Of a DNA stretch of 64,000 nucleotides, positions 54,207-64,000 are shown one piece after another (the stretch's first letter is position 1; every line of letters begins with the position of its first letter). Location: the NCBI RefSeq assembly GCF_030505195.1, contig NZ_CP129672.1, forward strand, positions 4,250,501-4,314,500. The letters are read 5' to 3'. The notes under the pieces were generated by a model. The model was not told where the DNA came from and ran no database searches. It saw only the letters and a list, made by a program, of their open reading frames with translations. This DNA is from Comamonas testosteroni (GTDB lineage: Bacteria; Pseudomonadota; Gammaproteobacteria; Burkholderiales; Burkholderiaceae_C). The translations under genes were made by a program, and so were the position numbers.

Positions 54207-56132
54207 ATGCACGCATTCCGCAACCTGTCGATACGCACCAAGCTCATGTCCAGCATGCTGGCCTGCCTGCTGCTGTTCGTGGCGATTTCCACGGCGCTGG
54301 GTTTTGTGCTGACGGGCGCCAGCCTGCGCGAGCGTGTGGTGGGGCAGGAGCTTCCGGCTGTGGTGGGGGAGATCCGCAACGACATACTGCGCCAGATCGG
54401 CACGCCGCTGGCCATGGCCAGATCAGTGGCCGGCAACAGCTTTGTGCTGGACTGGGAGGCCGCAGGCGAGCCCGAGGACGGCAATGCCGCTTGGGCCAGA
54501 TACGCCCAGGCCGTCAAGCAGCAGGCCGGGGCCTCATCGGTGTTCTGGGTGTCGGGCACCACGGGCCAGTATTTCGGCGAGCAGGGGCCGGTGCGCAAGC
54601 TCGCGCCCAAGGGCCAGGGCGACCAATGGTTCTACGAGCTGCTGGCCGGCGACAAGTCGCAGGTGCTGGAGATCGACAAGGACGTCCGCTCCAACGCCTA
54701 CATGCTGTTCATCAATGTCCGCTTCGATGCGGGCCAGGGCAGGCAGGGCATTGCGGGCCTGGGCCTGTCGGTGGATGAGCTGGCCCAGGCCGTGCGCGCC
54801 TACCAGGTGGGCGAGTCGGGCTCGGTGTCCCTGGTGCGCGGCAACGGCAGCATTCTCGTGCACCGCGACCCGGCGCTGGTGGACGGCAAGCACTGGCTCA
54901 AGGACCGGCCCGGCTTCAGCGCCGATCTCAGCGCTGCGTTGCTGAACCGCGAGCGCTTTGCCCATGCCATGTACGAGGCGCCCTCGGGCCGCCAACTGAT
55001 TGCCTCCTCCTACGTGCCCGAGCTGGACCTGTACGTGATTGCCGAGCTGCCCGAGGCCCAGGTGCTGGGCGGCGTGCGGCGCACCATTGCGCTGACCTCG
55101 GCCGTGGCCGGCCTGGTGGGCGGCGGCATCGGCCTGCTGGTGATCTGGCTGGTGAGCCGGGCGATTGCGGCGCCCGTTGGCCGCGCGGCGCGCATGCTGG
55201 AGGAGATTGCCGACGGTCATGGCGACCTGAGCCGTCGCATGCCGGTGGAGAGCAATGACGAGGTGGGGGCGCTGGCCTCGGCCTTCAACCGCTTTGTCTC
55301 GTCGCTGGAGCGCATGGTCGGGGCCGTACGCCAGGCTGCCGATTCGATTTCCGTGGCCAGCTCCGAGGTAGCCCAGGGCAACCAGGACCTGAGCCAGCGC
55401 ACCGAGCAGGCGGCCAGTGCCTTGCAGCAGACGGCGGCATCGCTGTCGGTGCTCACGGACAGCGTGCAGTCCAATACCGAGGCCACGCGCAGCGCGGGCG
55501 AGCTGGCGCAGTCGGCGCGCGGCGTGGCCGAGCGTGGCGGCGCGGCCTTCCAGCAGGTGGTGATGACCATGGAGGGCATCAACCACGCGTCGCGCAAGAT
55601 TGCCGACATCATCGCAGTGATCGACTCCATCGCCTTCCAGACCAATATCCTGGCGCTGAACGCAGCCGTGGAGGCCGCGCGTGCCGGCGAGCAGGGCCGG
55701 GGCTTTTCCGTGGTGGCGGCCGAGGTGCGCAGCCTGGCTCAGCGCTCGGCCGAAGCTGCCAAGGAAGTGCGCCAGCTCATCACGGACTCGGTGACCCAGG
55801 TGGGCAGCGGATCGCAGCAGGTGGCGCATGCGGGCGCCACCATGCAGGAGCTGCTGGACGCCGTGGCCAGGGTGACGCGGATCATCGAGGAGATCAGCAA
55901 TGCTTCGCAGACCCAGGGGCGCGGCATCGCCGAGATCAATCAGTCCGTGGCCGGGCTGGACGATGCCACGCAGCAGAACTCCGCTCTGGTCGAGCAGTCG
56001 GCCGCTGCGGCGGTCAGCCTGCGCGAGCAGGCCGCACGTCTGATGGGCGAGGTGTCTGCCTTCAAGCTGGGTGAGCAGCCCCAGAGCCGCCCGTGCGTGC
56101 AGGAGCGGCAGCCGCAGCTGCTGGAGGCCTGA
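54207..56132 (+). CDS. Methyl-accepting chemotaxis protein
   Basis: This 641-residue chemoreceptor has a transmembrane helix at residues about 13-33, a periplasmic sensor domain of about 250 residues, a second transmembrane helix at about 295-320, a HAMP domain ([23 protein letters not shown]) and a cytoplasmic signalling domain. The hairpin tip includes [37 protein letters not shown], which binds CheW and CheA. There is no C-terminal CheR-tethering pentapeptide. The ligand is unknown. It is a single gene with no che genes nearby. FlhDC in the same window supports motility. Confidence 0.96.
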   Translation: MHAFRNLSIRTKLMSSMLACLLLFVAISTALGFVLTGASLRERVVGQELPAVVGEIRNDILRQIGTPLAMARSVAGNSFVLDWEAAGEPEDGNAAWARYAQAVKQQAGASSVFWVSGTTGQYFGEQGPVRKLAPKGQGDQWFYELLAGDKSQVLEIDKDVRSNAYMLFINVRFDAGQGRQGIAGLGLSVDELAQAVRAYQVGESGSVSLVRGNGSILVHRDPALVDGKHWLKDRPGFSADLSAALLNRERFAHAMYEAPSGRQLIASSYVPELDLYVIAELPEAQVLGGVRRTIALTSAVAGLVGGGIGLLVIWLVSRAIAAPVGRAARMLEEIADGHGDLSRRMPVESNDEVGALASAFNRFVSSLERMVGAVRQAADSISVASSEVAQGNQDLSQRTEQAASALQQTAASLSVLTDSVQSNTEATRSAGELAQSARGVAERGGAAFQQVVMTMEGINHASRKIADIIAVIDSIAFQTNILALNAAVEAARAGEQGRGFSVVAAEVRSLAQRSAEAAKEVRQLITDSVTQVGSGSQQVAHAGATMQELLDAVARVTRIIEEISNASQTQGRGIAEINQSVAGLDDATQQNSALVEQSAAAAVSLREQAARLMGEVSAFKLGEQPQSRPCVQERQPQLLEA

Positions 56133-56156
56133 GCGCAAGCCGGGCCTGAACGCAAG

Positions 56157-56181
56157 CCGGGCCTGAAGAGATCAGGCCCGG
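56157..56181. terminator. Hairpin between chemoreceptor gene and mutS
   Basis: A perfect 10-bp stem CCGGGCCTGA / TCAGGCCCGG with loop AGAGA lies between the convergent genes. An almost identical upstream half-unit (AAGCCGGGCCTGAA) occurs just before it. No T-run is present, so efficiency is uncertain. Confidence 0.6.
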
Positions 56182-56217
56182 GCGTGAGTGCGCAAGGCTT
56201 AGAGCGCAGACACGCTC

Positions 56218-58884
56218 TCAGGTGGCGCTGGTGCTCAGTTTCTTGAGCTGGTAGAGCACTTCCAGCGCTTCGCGCGGGCTCAGCGCATCGGGGTTGACGT
56301 CGGCCATGGCCTGCTCCAGCGGGCTGAGGGCGGCGCTGGCGTCCACAAGCTCCGGTGCATCGAACAGATTGACCTGCAGCTCGTTCTCGCCGGCCTGGGA
56401 TTCGAGGGCTTCCAGCGCATGGCGCGCATGGTTGAGAACGCCTGCGGGCATGCCAGCGAGCTTGGCGACCTGGATGCCGTAGCTGCGGCTGGCGGGGCCG
56501 GCCTGGATCTCGTGCAGAAACACGATGTCGCTGCCCGACTCTGCGGCACTGACATGCACGTTGACGGCGGCCTTGGCCTTGGCGGGCAGCTCGGTCAGCT
56601 CGAAGTAGTGCGTGGCAAACAGCGTGAACGCCTTGGTCTTGTCATGCAGCTGGCTGGCAATGCCGCTGGCCAGGGCCAGTCCGTCGAAGGTGCTGGTGCC
56701 GCGACCGATCTCGTCCATCAGCACCAGGGAGTGGGGCGTGGCCGAATGCAGAATCTGCGCGGCCTCGGTCATCTCCATCATGAAGGTGGACTGGGCGTTG
56801 GCCAGGTCGTCGGCGGCGCCGATGCGCGTGTGGATGGCATCGATGGGCCCCAGGCGGCAAGCGCTGGCGGGCACATAGCTGCCCATGCTGGCCAGCAGCA
56901 CGATCAAGGCCACCTGGCGCATATAGGTCGATTTACCGCCCATGTTCGGGCCGGTAATGATCTGCATGCGCGTGTTGAGATTCATGCGCGTGTGGTTGGC
57001 GATGAAGCTGCCGCTGGAGGTCTCGGCCATGCGTGCTTCCACCACGGGGTGGCGGCCGGCCTCGATCTCTATGCAGGGCTGGCTGACGAACTGCGGCTCG
57101 GCCCAGTTCAGTGTCAGAGAGCGCTCGGCCAGCGTGCACAGAACGTCCAGTGCGGCAATGGCCTGGGCCACGCGCGTGAGCTGTGGCACATGGGGCTGAA
57201 GCTGGTCGAGCATCTGCTCGAACAGGAACTTCTCGCGCTGCAGCGCTCGCTCCTGGGCCGACAAGGCCTTGTCCTCGAAGGCCTTGAGTTCGGGCGTGAT
57301 GTAGCGCTCGGCGTTCTTGAGCGTCTGGCGGCGGCGAAAACGCTCGGGCACCGCGTCCTTGTAGCTGTTGGTGACCTCGATATAGAAGCCATGCACCTTG
57401 TTGAACTGCACGCGCAGGTTGGGAATGCCGGTGAGCAGCTTTTCCTTGGCCTCCAGCTCCAGCAGAAACTCGTCGCAGTTGTTCTGGATGGCGCGCAGCT
57501 CGTCGAGTTCGGCATCAAAGCCCGTGGCGATCACGCCGCCGTCACGCACCAGGGCTGCGGGCTCTTCCATGATGGCACGCGCCAGCAGCTCGGCGCAGCC
57601 TTCGGGTGGCATCAGGTCGCTGAAGATCTGCGTCAGATAGGCCGATGGAGTCTGTCCGGACTGCGCCAGCAGCTTCGCTTTTTCCAGCGTTTTGGACAGG
57701 CCCACCAGCTCGCGCGGGCGCACCTGGCGCAGGGCGATGCGGGCGGTGATGCGCTCCACATCGCTCACGCCCTTGAGCTCGGCACGCAGGGCCTGCCAGG
57801 GAGCCATGCCAGCACCTGTGCCGCGCAGCACGCCAATCGCTTCCAGGCGTTGCATGGCTGCCTTGCGATTGCGCTCGGGCTCCAGCAGCCAGGTCTTGAG
57901 CAAGCGGCTGCCCATGCCGGTCATGCAGCTGTCCAGCAAAGAGAACAGCGTGGGCGAATCTTCGCCGCGCAGCGTCTTGACCAGCTCCAGATTGCGGCGC
58001 GTAGCCAGCGGCAGTGCAATCAGCTCGTCGTCGCGCTGCACCTGGATGGCGTGGATATGGGTCAGGTTGCGGCCCTGGGTATGCTCGGCATAGGACAGCA
58101 GGGCAGCACTGGCTCCATGGGCCAGCGGCAGGTCTTCGGCCTCCCAGGCCTTGAGGCTGGCCGCGCCCAGCAGCTCCAGCAGCTTGCGCTCGCCCAGACC
58201 CGAGTCAAACTGCCAGTCAGGGCGGGGGGACAGAGGGCAGCTGATGGCGCTGCTGTGCTTGACGGCAAACAAGGCCTGCTCGAAGCGCTCGGTCACGCCT
58301 GCGCTGTAGATCACCTCGCTGGGCGCAATGCGCGACAGCCAGGCACCGAGTTCATCGGCCGCGCATTCGGCCATATGGATGCGGCCCTGGGTCACGGCCA
58401 TCCAGGCCAGGCCCACGCGCTGGCGACCGGCGGTGTGCACGGCCACCAGAATGGCTTCGCTCTTGTCGGACAGCAGTTCGCTGTCCGTCAGCGTGCCGGG
58501 CGTGACCACGCGCACCACCTTGCGCTCCACCGGACCCTTGCCCACGCCGATCTCGCCGACCTGCTCGCAGATCGCCACCGACTCGCCCATCTTGATCAGG
58601 CGGCCCAGATAGTTTTCCAGGGCGTGGAAAGGCACGCCCGCCATGGGAATGGGCTGGCCGGCGGTCTGACCGCGCGAGGTCAGCGTGATGTCCAGCAGGC
58701 GCGTGACTTTTTCGGCATCGCCAAAGAACAGCTCGTAAAAGTCACCCATGCGGTAGAACACCAGCGTGTCTGGGTAGTCGGCTTTGAGCTTGAAGTACTG
58801 CTGCATCATCGGCGTATGTGCCGAGAGGTCAGTCATGTCTGGGGAGTAGGGCAGCGACGGGGATTCTGTGCTTTTCTGGGTCAT
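56218..58884 (-). CDS. mutS: DNA mismatch repair protein MutS
   Basis: MutS recognises mispaired bases and starts methyl-directed mismatch repair with MutL. The protein has about 888 residues. The mismatch-reading motif is in [11 protein letters not shown] near residue 50, the Walker A motif is GPNMGGKST near residue 645, and the signature continues as [17 protein letters not shown]. The start is uncertain: ATG 58884 (MTQKST) is chosen, TTG 58902 and ATG 58836 are alternatives. It is complete and its C-terminal dimerisation region is intact, ending in [14 protein letters not shown]. Confidence 0.97.
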   Translation of the reverse strand: MTQKSTESPSLPYSPDMTDLSAHTPMMQQYFKLKADYPDTLVFYRMGDFYELFFGDAEKVTRLLDITLTSRGQTAGQPIPMAGVPFHALENYLGRLIKMGESVAICEQVGEIGVGKGPVERKVVRVVTPGTLTDSELLSDKSEAILVAVHTAGRQRVGLAWMAVTQGRIHMAECAADELGAWLSRIAPSEVIYSAGVTERFEQALFAVKHSSAISCPLSPRPDWQFDSGLGERKLLELLGAASLKAWEAEDLPLAHGASAALLSYAEHTQGRNLTHIHAIQVQRDDELIALPLATRRNLELVKTLRGEDSPTLFSLLDSCMTGMGSRLLKTWLLEPERNRKAAMQRLEAIGVLRGTGAGMAPWQALRAELKGVSDVERITARIALRQVRPRELVGLSKTLEKAKLLAQSGQTPSAYLTQIFSDLMPPEGCAELLARAIMEEPAALVRDGGVIATGFDAELDELRAIQNNCDEFLLELEAKEKLLTGIPNLRVQFNKVHGFYIEVTNSYKDAVPERFRRRQTLKNAERYITPELKAFEDKALSAQERALQREKFLFEQMLDQLQPHVPQLTRVAQAIAALDVLCTLAERSLTLNWAEPQFVSQPCIEIEAGRHPVVEARMAETSSGSFIANHTRMNLNTRMQIITGPNMGGKSTYMRQVALIVLLASMGSYVPASACRLGPIDAIHTRIGAADDLANAQSTFMMEMTEAAQILHSATPHSLVLMDEIGRGTSTFDGLALASGIASQLHDKTKAFTLFATHYFELTELPAKAKAAVNVHVSAAESGSDIVFLHEIQAGPASRSYGIQVAKLAGMPAGVLNHARHALEALESQAGENELQVNLFDAPELVDASAALSPLEQAMADVNPDALSPREALEVLYQLKKLSTSAT

Positions 58885-58990
58885 CGCTTCAGCGGTATGC
58901 AATACAGGGGGCGCCGCGCCGGTGCTGGGCGGGCGCCGAATGCTGCATTATCCGTGATGCCCAATAGCAGGGGGCATGGCTGTTTTTTGG

Positions 58991-60064
58991 CTATTTGGCA
59001 GAGGCGGTCTGCACGCCCTGCCCGGATTGAGAGCCGGAGCCTTGATCGCCGTCATGAATGGGGCGGTAGCCCGGGCCGAAGGACACATCTCCCAGCCTCC
59101 AGCCCGCGCGGCAGCTGAAGGCTCCCCAGAAGCGCTTCAAGGTGAACCACTGCATGGCGATCAGGCCGCGCTCGTTGTCGGCATCGACCTCGGGGTCACT
59201 CACGCCCGTGGGGCGCAGCTCCTCGTCGTGATAGAGGGCTGTGCCGAACAACTGATCCCACCAGGGCAGAACCTGGCCGAAGTTGCAATTGTGGCGCTCG
59301 GGGCGCTCGGCATCGCGCAGCATATGGTGGTTGCGGTGAAAGCGTGGGCCGACCAGCAGGCGCTCGCCCATTTTGCCCAGCCAGCCCAGACGCAGCGCTA
59401 CATTGGCATGGGAGAAGTTCTGCACCAGCTCGCTGAGCAGACCCAGCATGGCGAACTCCGACGGCTCCACCCCCATGGCCAGACCTACGCTGGCCAGCAC
59501 AAAGCTTTGCAGCATGCCGTCCAGATAGTTGCTGCGGTCGTTGCTCCAGCAGCTCATCTGGCGCTGGCTGTGGTGCATGCTGTGCATGGCCCACCACCAG
59601 GGAATGACGTGCTGGGCGCGGTGCATCCAGTAATACGTGAGGTCGTAGACCACGTAGTACACGGCAAACAATACATAGGGGTGGTCTTCAAACCAGGGCA
59701 TCCAGGCCTTGAGGCCGCTGGCTTCCGAGGTGGACGGGCCGCCGCCCAGCATATGGGCGACCGGCATGAGGATCAAAAAGCTGAACAGCGGAAACAGGCC
59801 CAGCAGCATCAGCAGGGTGTAGTTGCGATCCACCGACGTGTGGCGGCGGTCGGCCCAGCGTTCGGCGGGGATCAGGCTCTCCAGTGGCCGCATCACGCCA
59901 CCAATGAGGAACAGTTGCAGCAGCGCGATCAGGATGCCGGCGGCAATCTCGCGCGGATCGCCCGCTGCCTCGGCAATATGGAGTGCGTTGACCACGGGAG
60001 TCACCGCATGCACGGATACCCAGTCAATGGCCAGCGTCCAGTGCTGGCTGAAGAAGTCCATCAT
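58991..60064 (-). CDS. Sterol desaturase / fatty acid hydroxylase family membrane protein
   Basis: This 357-residue integral membrane protein has several transmembrane helices (for example IAAGILIALLQLFLIGGVM and YTLLMLLGLFPLFSFLILM) and the diiron-binding histidine clusters of the family: HRAQH, HSMHHS and HRNHH. Members hydroxylate or desaturate sterols, ceramides, carotenoids or alkylglycerols with O2. No substrate can be deduced. It stands alone on the minus strand between mutS and suhB. Confidence 0.9.
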   Translation of the reverse strand: MMDFFSQHWTLAIDWVSVHAVTPVVNALHIAEAAGDPREIAAGILIALLQLFLIGGVMRPLESLIPAERWADRRHTSVDRNYTLLMLLGLFPLFSFLILMPVAHMLGGGPSTSEASGLKAWMPWFEDHPYVLFAVYYVVYDLTYYWMHRAQHVIPWWWAMHSMHHSQRQMSCWSNDRSNYLDGMLQSFVLASVGLAMGVEPSEFAMLGLLSELVQNFSHANVALRLGWLGKMGERLLVGPRFHRNHHMLRDAERPERHNCNFGQVLPWWDQLFGTALYHDEELRPTGVSDPEVDADNERGLIAMQWFTLKRFWGAFSCRAGWRLGDVSFGPGYRPIHDGDQGSGSQSGQGVQTASAK

Positions 60065-60210
60065 ATTGTTGTGCCCATTTATCGTCGGGCAGATTCTGGA
60101 CCGGGAGTTTGTGGATTCTGTGGAGAGACGTACACCCTCAACACTTGTCCACTGTTGGTGGACGCGCCCCCCAGGGAGTGTGGACTGCCTGGGCTCGGCC
60201 TGACGGCATA

Positions 60211-60243
60211 AAAAAGGGCCCGGTCCACCGGACCAGGCCCTTT
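60211..60243 (-). terminator. Terminator of suhB
   Basis: A stem of GGGCC-x-GGTCC with GGACC-x-GGCCC, loop ACC, is followed on the minus strand by a T-run (AAAAAA on plus at 60210-60215). It lies 26 bases beyond the suhB stop. Confidence 0.85.
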
Positions 60244-60268
60244 GCGCAGTCGTGGGGCGACCGCCTTT

Positions 60269-61189
60269 TTATTCTGCGCTCTTCTGACCTTCTTCGGCCA
60301 CCGCCTCGGCACCTTCTTCGGCGGGAACTTCGAATTCGTCAGACTTCACGGCCTGGCGCACGGCAGCCTTTTCACCGGCAGTGGCGAACTTGCTGAACTT
60401 GCCGATCACGGGGATCAGTGCGCCATAGATGCGGGGCGCTGCGGCCAGAATTTCCTTTTGCTCCAGGAAGTCGGCTTCGCCCGTGAAGTTGCCGACCAGA
60501 CCACCGGCTTCGCTCACCAGCAGCGAACCGGCAGCCACGTCCCAGATGGACAGGCCGGACTCAAAGAAACCATCGGCAAAGCCGGCAGCCACATAGGCCA
60601 GATCCAGCGCGGCAGAGCCGGGGCGACGCACGCCGGCCGTGCGCTGCATGACTTCGCCCAGCATCAGCATGTATTGCTTGAAGTTGTCGCCACGGCGGAA
60701 GGGGAAGCCGGTGGAGATCAGGCAGTCACGCAGCTGGGTGCGCTTGGAGACGCGGATGCGGCGCTCGTTCAGATAGGCACCGCGGCCCTTGGTAGCCGTG
60801 AACAGGTCGTTGCGGCTGGGGTCATAGACCACGGCGTGCTCGATCTTGCCCTTGTAGGCCAGGGCGATGCTGACGCAGTACACGGGGAAGCCGTGGATGA
60901 AGTTGGTGGTGCCGTCCAGGGGGTCGATGATCCAGACATGGTCGGAGTTCTTGGCGCCATGTTCGTTGCCCGACTCTTCGGCCAGGATGGAGTGCTGGGG
61001 GTAGGCGTTGAGCAGCGTCTCAATGATGACGCGCTCGGCGGCCTGGTCTACCTCGGTCACAAAGTCGTTTACCTGCTTTTGCGCAACGCGCACCGATTCC
61101 ACATCCAGTGCGGCACGGTTGATGAGGGCGCCAGCGGCGCGAGCAGCCTTGATGGCCACGTTGAGCATGGGGTGCAGGGAGTTCGACAT
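60269..61189 (-). CDS. suhB: Inositol-1-monophosphatase family protein SuhB
   Basis: SuhB dephosphorylates inositol monophosphate in vitro and also assists ribosomal RNA transcription antitermination in other proteobacteria. The 306-residue protein has the metal-binding motif [25 protein letters not shown] at the front, and [15 protein letters not shown], where Asp binds the third metal. An acidic C-terminal tail of about 30 residues ([16 protein letters not shown]) is longer than in E. coli. The start at 61189 was chosen because the protein begins [20 protein letters not shown], as relatives do. It is divergent from trmJ. Confidence 0.95.
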   Translation of the reverse strand: MSNSLHPMLNVAIKAARAAGALINRAALDVESVRVAQKQVNDFVTEVDQAAERVIIETLLNAYPQHSILAEESGNEHGAKNSDHVWIIDPLDGTTNFIHGFPVYCVSIALAYKGKIEHAVVYDPSRNDLFTATKGRGAYLNERRIRVSKRTQLRDCLISTGFPFRRGDNFKQYMLMLGEVMQRTAGVRRPGSAALDLAYVAAGFADGFFESGLSIWDVAAGSLLVSEAGGLVGNFTGEADFLEQKEILAAAPRIYGALIPVIGKFSKFATAGEKAAVRQAVKSDEFEVPAEEGAEAVAEEGQKSAE

Positions 61190-61446
61190 AAATTGTGAGT
61201 GCGTTGGCGATGCAGCCCGGAGCAAAACTGGGCTGAACTACGCGGGTAAGAACGTAAAAGCCGCGACCGGCGATGCGGGGCGGCGACAATGGGCGCAATT
61301 CTACCCAGGCTGCGCTTTTTTTGCTTGTTCGTCCCGGCGACCCAAGGGTCTTCTTGGCAGCTCTTGCGGATGCGAGAGAGAGCAGGTGGCGTAGTCTGCC
61401 GTCTTATCAAGGCCACAAGTGGGGCCTTTTGCATTGTTCTGCGTTG

Positions 61447-62247
61447 ATGAAAACCCGATTCGTACTGATTGAAACCAGCCATGCCGGCAATGTGGGCGCG
61501 GCCGCCCGAGCGCTCAAGACCATGGGCTTCGACGACCTGGTGCTGGTGCGCCCGCGCTACAGCAACGTGCTGCGCAAGGAAGAGACCATTCAGCGTGCCA
61601 GCGGAGCATTGGATGTGCTGGACAAGGCTCGCGTGGTCGACACCCTGGAGCAAGCCCTGGACGGCATCAGCCACATGTGCGCGACGGCGATGACGCCACG
61701 CGACTTCGGCCCGCCCACACGCACTCCGCGCGAGCATTTCGAGTTGCTCCTGAAAGGAGAGCTTGATGCACGCTCTGTACCCTCGGAGGACACCGGTCTG
61801 ACCGACAACCAGCCCACGCCAGACGCTGTCTGCAACCAGAAGGGCGTGGCCTTTCTGTTCGGTTGCGAACGCTTTGGCATGAGCAACGACGATGTCTACC
61901 GCTGCGATGTGGCGCTGTCGATTCCGTCCAATCCGCAGTTCGGCTCGCTCAATCTGGGTTCGGCCATTCAGGTCGTTGCCTATGACTGGCGCGTGGCGCT
62001 GGGTGGTTTTCCCGTGGTCGAGCACACGCCCGAGGCGCATCGCGCCGACATGGCCCAGGTGCAGGGCATGCTGGGCCACTGGGAGCAGGCCCTGGCCCAT
62101 ATCGGCTTTCTGGACCCGGCAGCGCCCAAGAAGCTCATGCCCAGGCTTAACCAGCTTTTCAACCGTGCGCAGCTGACCCAGGAAGAAATCCATATTCTTC
62201 GCGGTGTTGCCAAAGCCATGCTGCAGAGCCAGCCACCAACCCGCTAG
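61447..62247 (+). CDS. trmJ: tRNA (cytidine/uridine-2'-O-)-methyltransferase TrmJ
   Basis: TrmJ methylates the 2'-OH of the wobble-adjacent nucleotide 32 of tRNAs using S-adenosylmethionine. The 266-residue protein belongs to the SpoU (trefoil-knot) family: [20 protein letters not shown] at the front and the three knot motifs [29 protein letters not shown] and VVAYDWR. The C-terminal extension, about 90 residues, is typical of TrmJ. The ATG at 61447 begins [11 protein letters not shown]; upstream in-frame sequence is non-conserved. It is divergent from suhB and followed by cysE, an order seen in related bacteria. Confidence 0.94.
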   Translation: MKTRFVLIETSHAGNVGAAARALKTMGFDDLVLVRPRYSNVLRKEETIQRASGALDVLDKARVVDTLEQALDGISHMCATAMTPRDFGPPTRTPREHFELLLKGELDARSVPSEDTGLTDNQPTPDAVCNQKGVAFLFGCERFGMSNDDVYRCDVALSIPSNPQFGSLNLGSAIQVVAYDWRVALGGFPVVEHTPEAHRADMAQVQGMLGHWEQALAHIGFLDPAAPKKLMPRLNQLFNRAQLTQEEIHILRGVAKAMLQSQPPTR

Positions 62248-62284
62248 ACTTCACAAGCTAAACACTTCCTCACGTTGTTATTTG

Positions 62285-63121
62285 ATGCTTGATCGCCTGC
62301 GCTCCGACATCCAGTGCATTCTTGACCGCGACCCTGCGGCCCGCAGCACCTGGGAGGTCATCACCTGTTATCCGGGGCTGCACGCCATCTGGCTGCAGCG
62401 CCCTGCGCACTGGTGCTGGACGCATGGCTTCAAATGGCTGGGCCGCTTCATCTCGCACATGGGACGCTGGTTCACCGGCATTGAAATCCACCCCGGCGCC
62501 GTCATCGGTCGCGAGGTCTTCATCGATCACGGCATGGGTGTCGTGATCGGCGAAACCGCCGTGGTGGGCGATGGCTGCACCATCTATCACGGTGTGACCC
62601 TGGGCGGAACCTCGCTGTACAAGGGCGCCAAGCGCCATCCGACCCTGGGCAAGAACGTGGTGGTCAGTGCCGGCGCCAAGGTGCTGGGCGGCTTTGAGGT
62701 GGGCGATGGCGCCAAGATCGGCAGCAATGCCGTGGTCATCAAGCCCGTGCCAGCAGGTGCCACGGCCGTCGGCATTCCGGCGCGCATCATTCCCAGCAAG
62801 ACCGGGCAGAGCGCCGATGTGACCGAGCATGAGCTGGCTCCCAAGGTCGAGGCCAAGGCGCAAGCGGCTGTCGTGGTCGATGAGGATTGCGGCAAGAGCG
62901 GCTTCACCGCCTATGGCGTGACGGCCGAAGTCGACCCCGTGGCCCAGGCCATGCGTTCGCTGTCCGAAGGCGCTGCCGGTCACGAAAAGCAGATCGCGCA
63001 GCTGTGGGCCGCCATCGAGAAGCTCTCGATTCAGGGCCATGTCAAGGACTGCATGCCCTGCGAGTCCGAGCGCCCCGAGGCCTTCCAGAAGGACAAGATC
63101 GATCAGATTCTAGGGAAATAG
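62285..63121 (+). CDS. cysE: Serine O-acetyltransferase
   Basis: CysE acetylates serine with acetyl-CoA, the first step of cysteine synthesis. The 278-residue protein starts [25 protein letters not shown] and has the left-handed beta-helix hexapeptide repeats in [41 protein letters not shown], with catalytic His in DHG. An extension of about 90 residues after the helix ([12 protein letters not shown]..., ending in DQILGK) is usual for the short N-terminus CysE of Burkholderiales. It lies 37 bases after trmJ and is followed by a terminator. Confidence 0.94.
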   Translation: MLDRLRSDIQCILDRDPAARSTWEVITCYPGLHAIWLQRPAHWCWTHGFKWLGRFISHMGRWFTGIEIHPGAVIGREVFIDHGMGVVIGETAVVGDGCTIYHGVTLGGTSLYKGAKRHPTLGKNVVVSAGAKVLGGFEVGDGAKIGSNAVVIKPVPAGATAVGIPARIIPSKTGQSADVTEHELAPKVEAKAQAAVVVDEDCGKSGFTAYGVTAEVDPVAQAMRSLSEGAAGHEKQIAQLWAAIEKLSIQGHVKDCMPCESERPEAFQKDKIDQILGK

Positions 63122-63171
63122 GCCTCAAGCGCTTTCCTGTAAAGCGATTGATGCTTCTGTCTTGATCGTGA

Positions 63172-63198
63172 AAGCCAGCGCCTGTCGCTGGCTTTTTT
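63172..63198 (+). terminator. Rho-independent terminator after cysE
   Basis: A 9-bp stem AAGCCAGCG / CGCTGGCTT with loop CCTGT runs into a T6 tail. It ends the cysE transcript. Confidence 0.92.
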
Positions 63199-63285
63199 CA
63201 TGGTGATTGCCCGTAGTCGATTTGAGGGGCGAAAGCCCTGCCCGTCCGGCCGAGACTGCCTGCCAACTCAAACCCGAGGCAAGCA

Positions 63286-63948
63286 ATGATGAATGTGGAA
63301 CAGGCCATGCAGCAGCGCCATTCGGTGCGCGCTTTTTTGCCAAGGACGGTGGATGCGGTGCTGGTCAGGGATTTGCTGGCGCAGGCCGGGCAGGCGGCTT
63401 CCGGCGGCAACCTCCAGCCCTGGCGAGTGATAGCGCTGACGGGGGACAGCCTTCAAGCCTTGCGCCAGGCCATGCCTGAGGCGACACCCGACTCCGATGC
63501 GGCCCTGGTCTATCCGGCGCAGCTCTGGGAGCCCTATCGCAGCCGCCGCTTTGACAATGGCGAGGATCTCTACCGCTCCCTGGGCATAGGGCGTGAGGAC
63601 CGGAGTGGGCGGCAGCAGCAGCTAGCCCGCAATACCCATATGTTCGGCGCGCCGGTGGGCGTATTCATCGCCGTCGACAGCCGCATGCTGCATGCGCAGT
63701 GGGTGGATCTGGGAATCTATCTGCAATCGCTGATGCTGCTGGCGACCGGAAAGGGGCTGGCCACCTGCGCCCAGGGCTTCTGGCGCAGTTACAGCGATTT
63801 TGTGAGCCGGCATCTGGCGCTGCCGCAGGGCTACCAGATCGCCTTTGGCATGGCACTGGGCTATGAGGACAGCGCGGCACCCGTCAACCAGTGGCGCTCC
63901 AGCCGGGCCGAGCTGGGAGACTGGTGCGAGATGCGCGGGTTCGAATGA
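63286..63948 (+). CDS. Nitroreductase family protein
   Basis: This 220-residue FMN-dependent enzyme reduces nitro groups, quinones or similar acceptors with NAD(P)H. The FMN-binding start QRHSVRAFLPRTVDAVLV and SGGNLQPWRVIAL are typical, and the C-terminal LPQGYQIAFGMALGYEDSAAPVNQWRSSR is standard in the family. The length matches classical nitroreductases. The ATG at 63286 is followed by a second ATG at 63289; GAGG lies upstream. The physiological substrate is not predictable. The window ends 52 bases after its stop with no further gene. Confidence 0.93.
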   Translation: MMNVEQAMQQRHSVRAFLPRTVDAVLVRDLLAQAGQAASGGNLQPWRVIALTGDSLQALRQAMPEATPDSDAALVYPAQLWEPYRSRRFDNGEDLYRSLGIGREDRSGRQQQLARNTHMFGAPVGVFIAVDSRMLHAQWVDLGIYLQSLMLLATGKGLATCAQGFWRSYSDFVSRHLALPQGYQIAFGMALGYEDSAAPVNQWRSSRAELGDWCEMRGFE

Positions 63949-64000
63949 GCCCTGCCTTGATGCCGGTGTGGGCAGTCGCTTGACGCTTCTTCTTGCATGG

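Noticed and set aside
56419..59118. Plus-strand frame of 899 residues opposite mutS
   Set aside because: mutS on the other strand has all conserved motifs. The plus-strand product has no recognisable domain.
1..64000. CRISPR array, tRNA or rRNA gene, insertion sequence, prophage or replication origin
   Set aside because: I saw no regularly spaced repeats with unique spacers, no cloverleaf or ribosomal sequence, no transposase, integrase or phage structural genes, and no DnaA-box cluster.

Overview
The window looks like a chromosomal segment of a high-GC betaproteobacterium of the family Comamonadaceae, most likely Comamonas. This rests on the hemC-hemD-hemX-hemY cluster, the xseB-ispA-dxs block, FlhDC as flagellar master regulator, the 278-residue CysE type, and many short palindromic intergenic elements of a kind I associate with this family. 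Nearly all DNA is coding. I see no rRNA, tRNA, CRISPR array, insertion sequence or prophage.

Layout. 1-3814: a molybdenum hydroxylase (large subunit cut by the window edge, 2Fe-2S subunit, tri-heme cytochrome c). 3951-8194: a minus-strand haem operon hemC-hemD-hemX-hemY, divergent from ppc (8273-11122). 11123-13170: flhDC flanked by repeat-rich intergenic DNA. 13171-16424: sulfurtransferase, DMT exporter and an orphan Rieske oxygenase. 16856-20009: xseB-ispA-dxs (isoprenoid precursors). 20262-25833: a TRAP transport locus with two tandem substrate-binding proteins facing dctQM. 26180-34331: a Fis-type regulator divergent from a CO-dehydrogenase-like operon (2Fe-2S, Mo, FAD subunits, then coxD, coxE, coxG). 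35045-44814: an RND multidrug efflux operon (adaptor, two permeases, outer-membrane channel). 44878-50839: small hypotheticals, an orphan ABC ATPase, a LytS/LytTR signalling operon, a broken PepSY gene and a PsiF protein. 51053-63948: uppP, a hydrolase, an Anbu-type proteasome homologue, a chemoreceptor, mutS, a sterol-desaturase-family protein, suhB, trmJ, cysE and a nitroreductase.

Two different molybdo-flavo/haem oxidoreductase systems, a TRAP importer, an RND pump and a Rieske oxygenase fit a soil or water organism that oxidises unusual organic compounds. flhDC and the chemoreceptor indicate motility.

No wholly new multi-gene system is evident. The best leads are: an 11-base C tract inside the hemX coding start; a GAGGCA microsatellite bracketed by a duplicated 70-bp hairpin unit between ppc and flhC; a duplicated C-terminal motif on the RND adaptor; an isolated Anbu proteasome; two tandem TRAP receptors facing an enlarged DctM with a repeated acidic tail; and a PepSY gene caught with an internal deletion.
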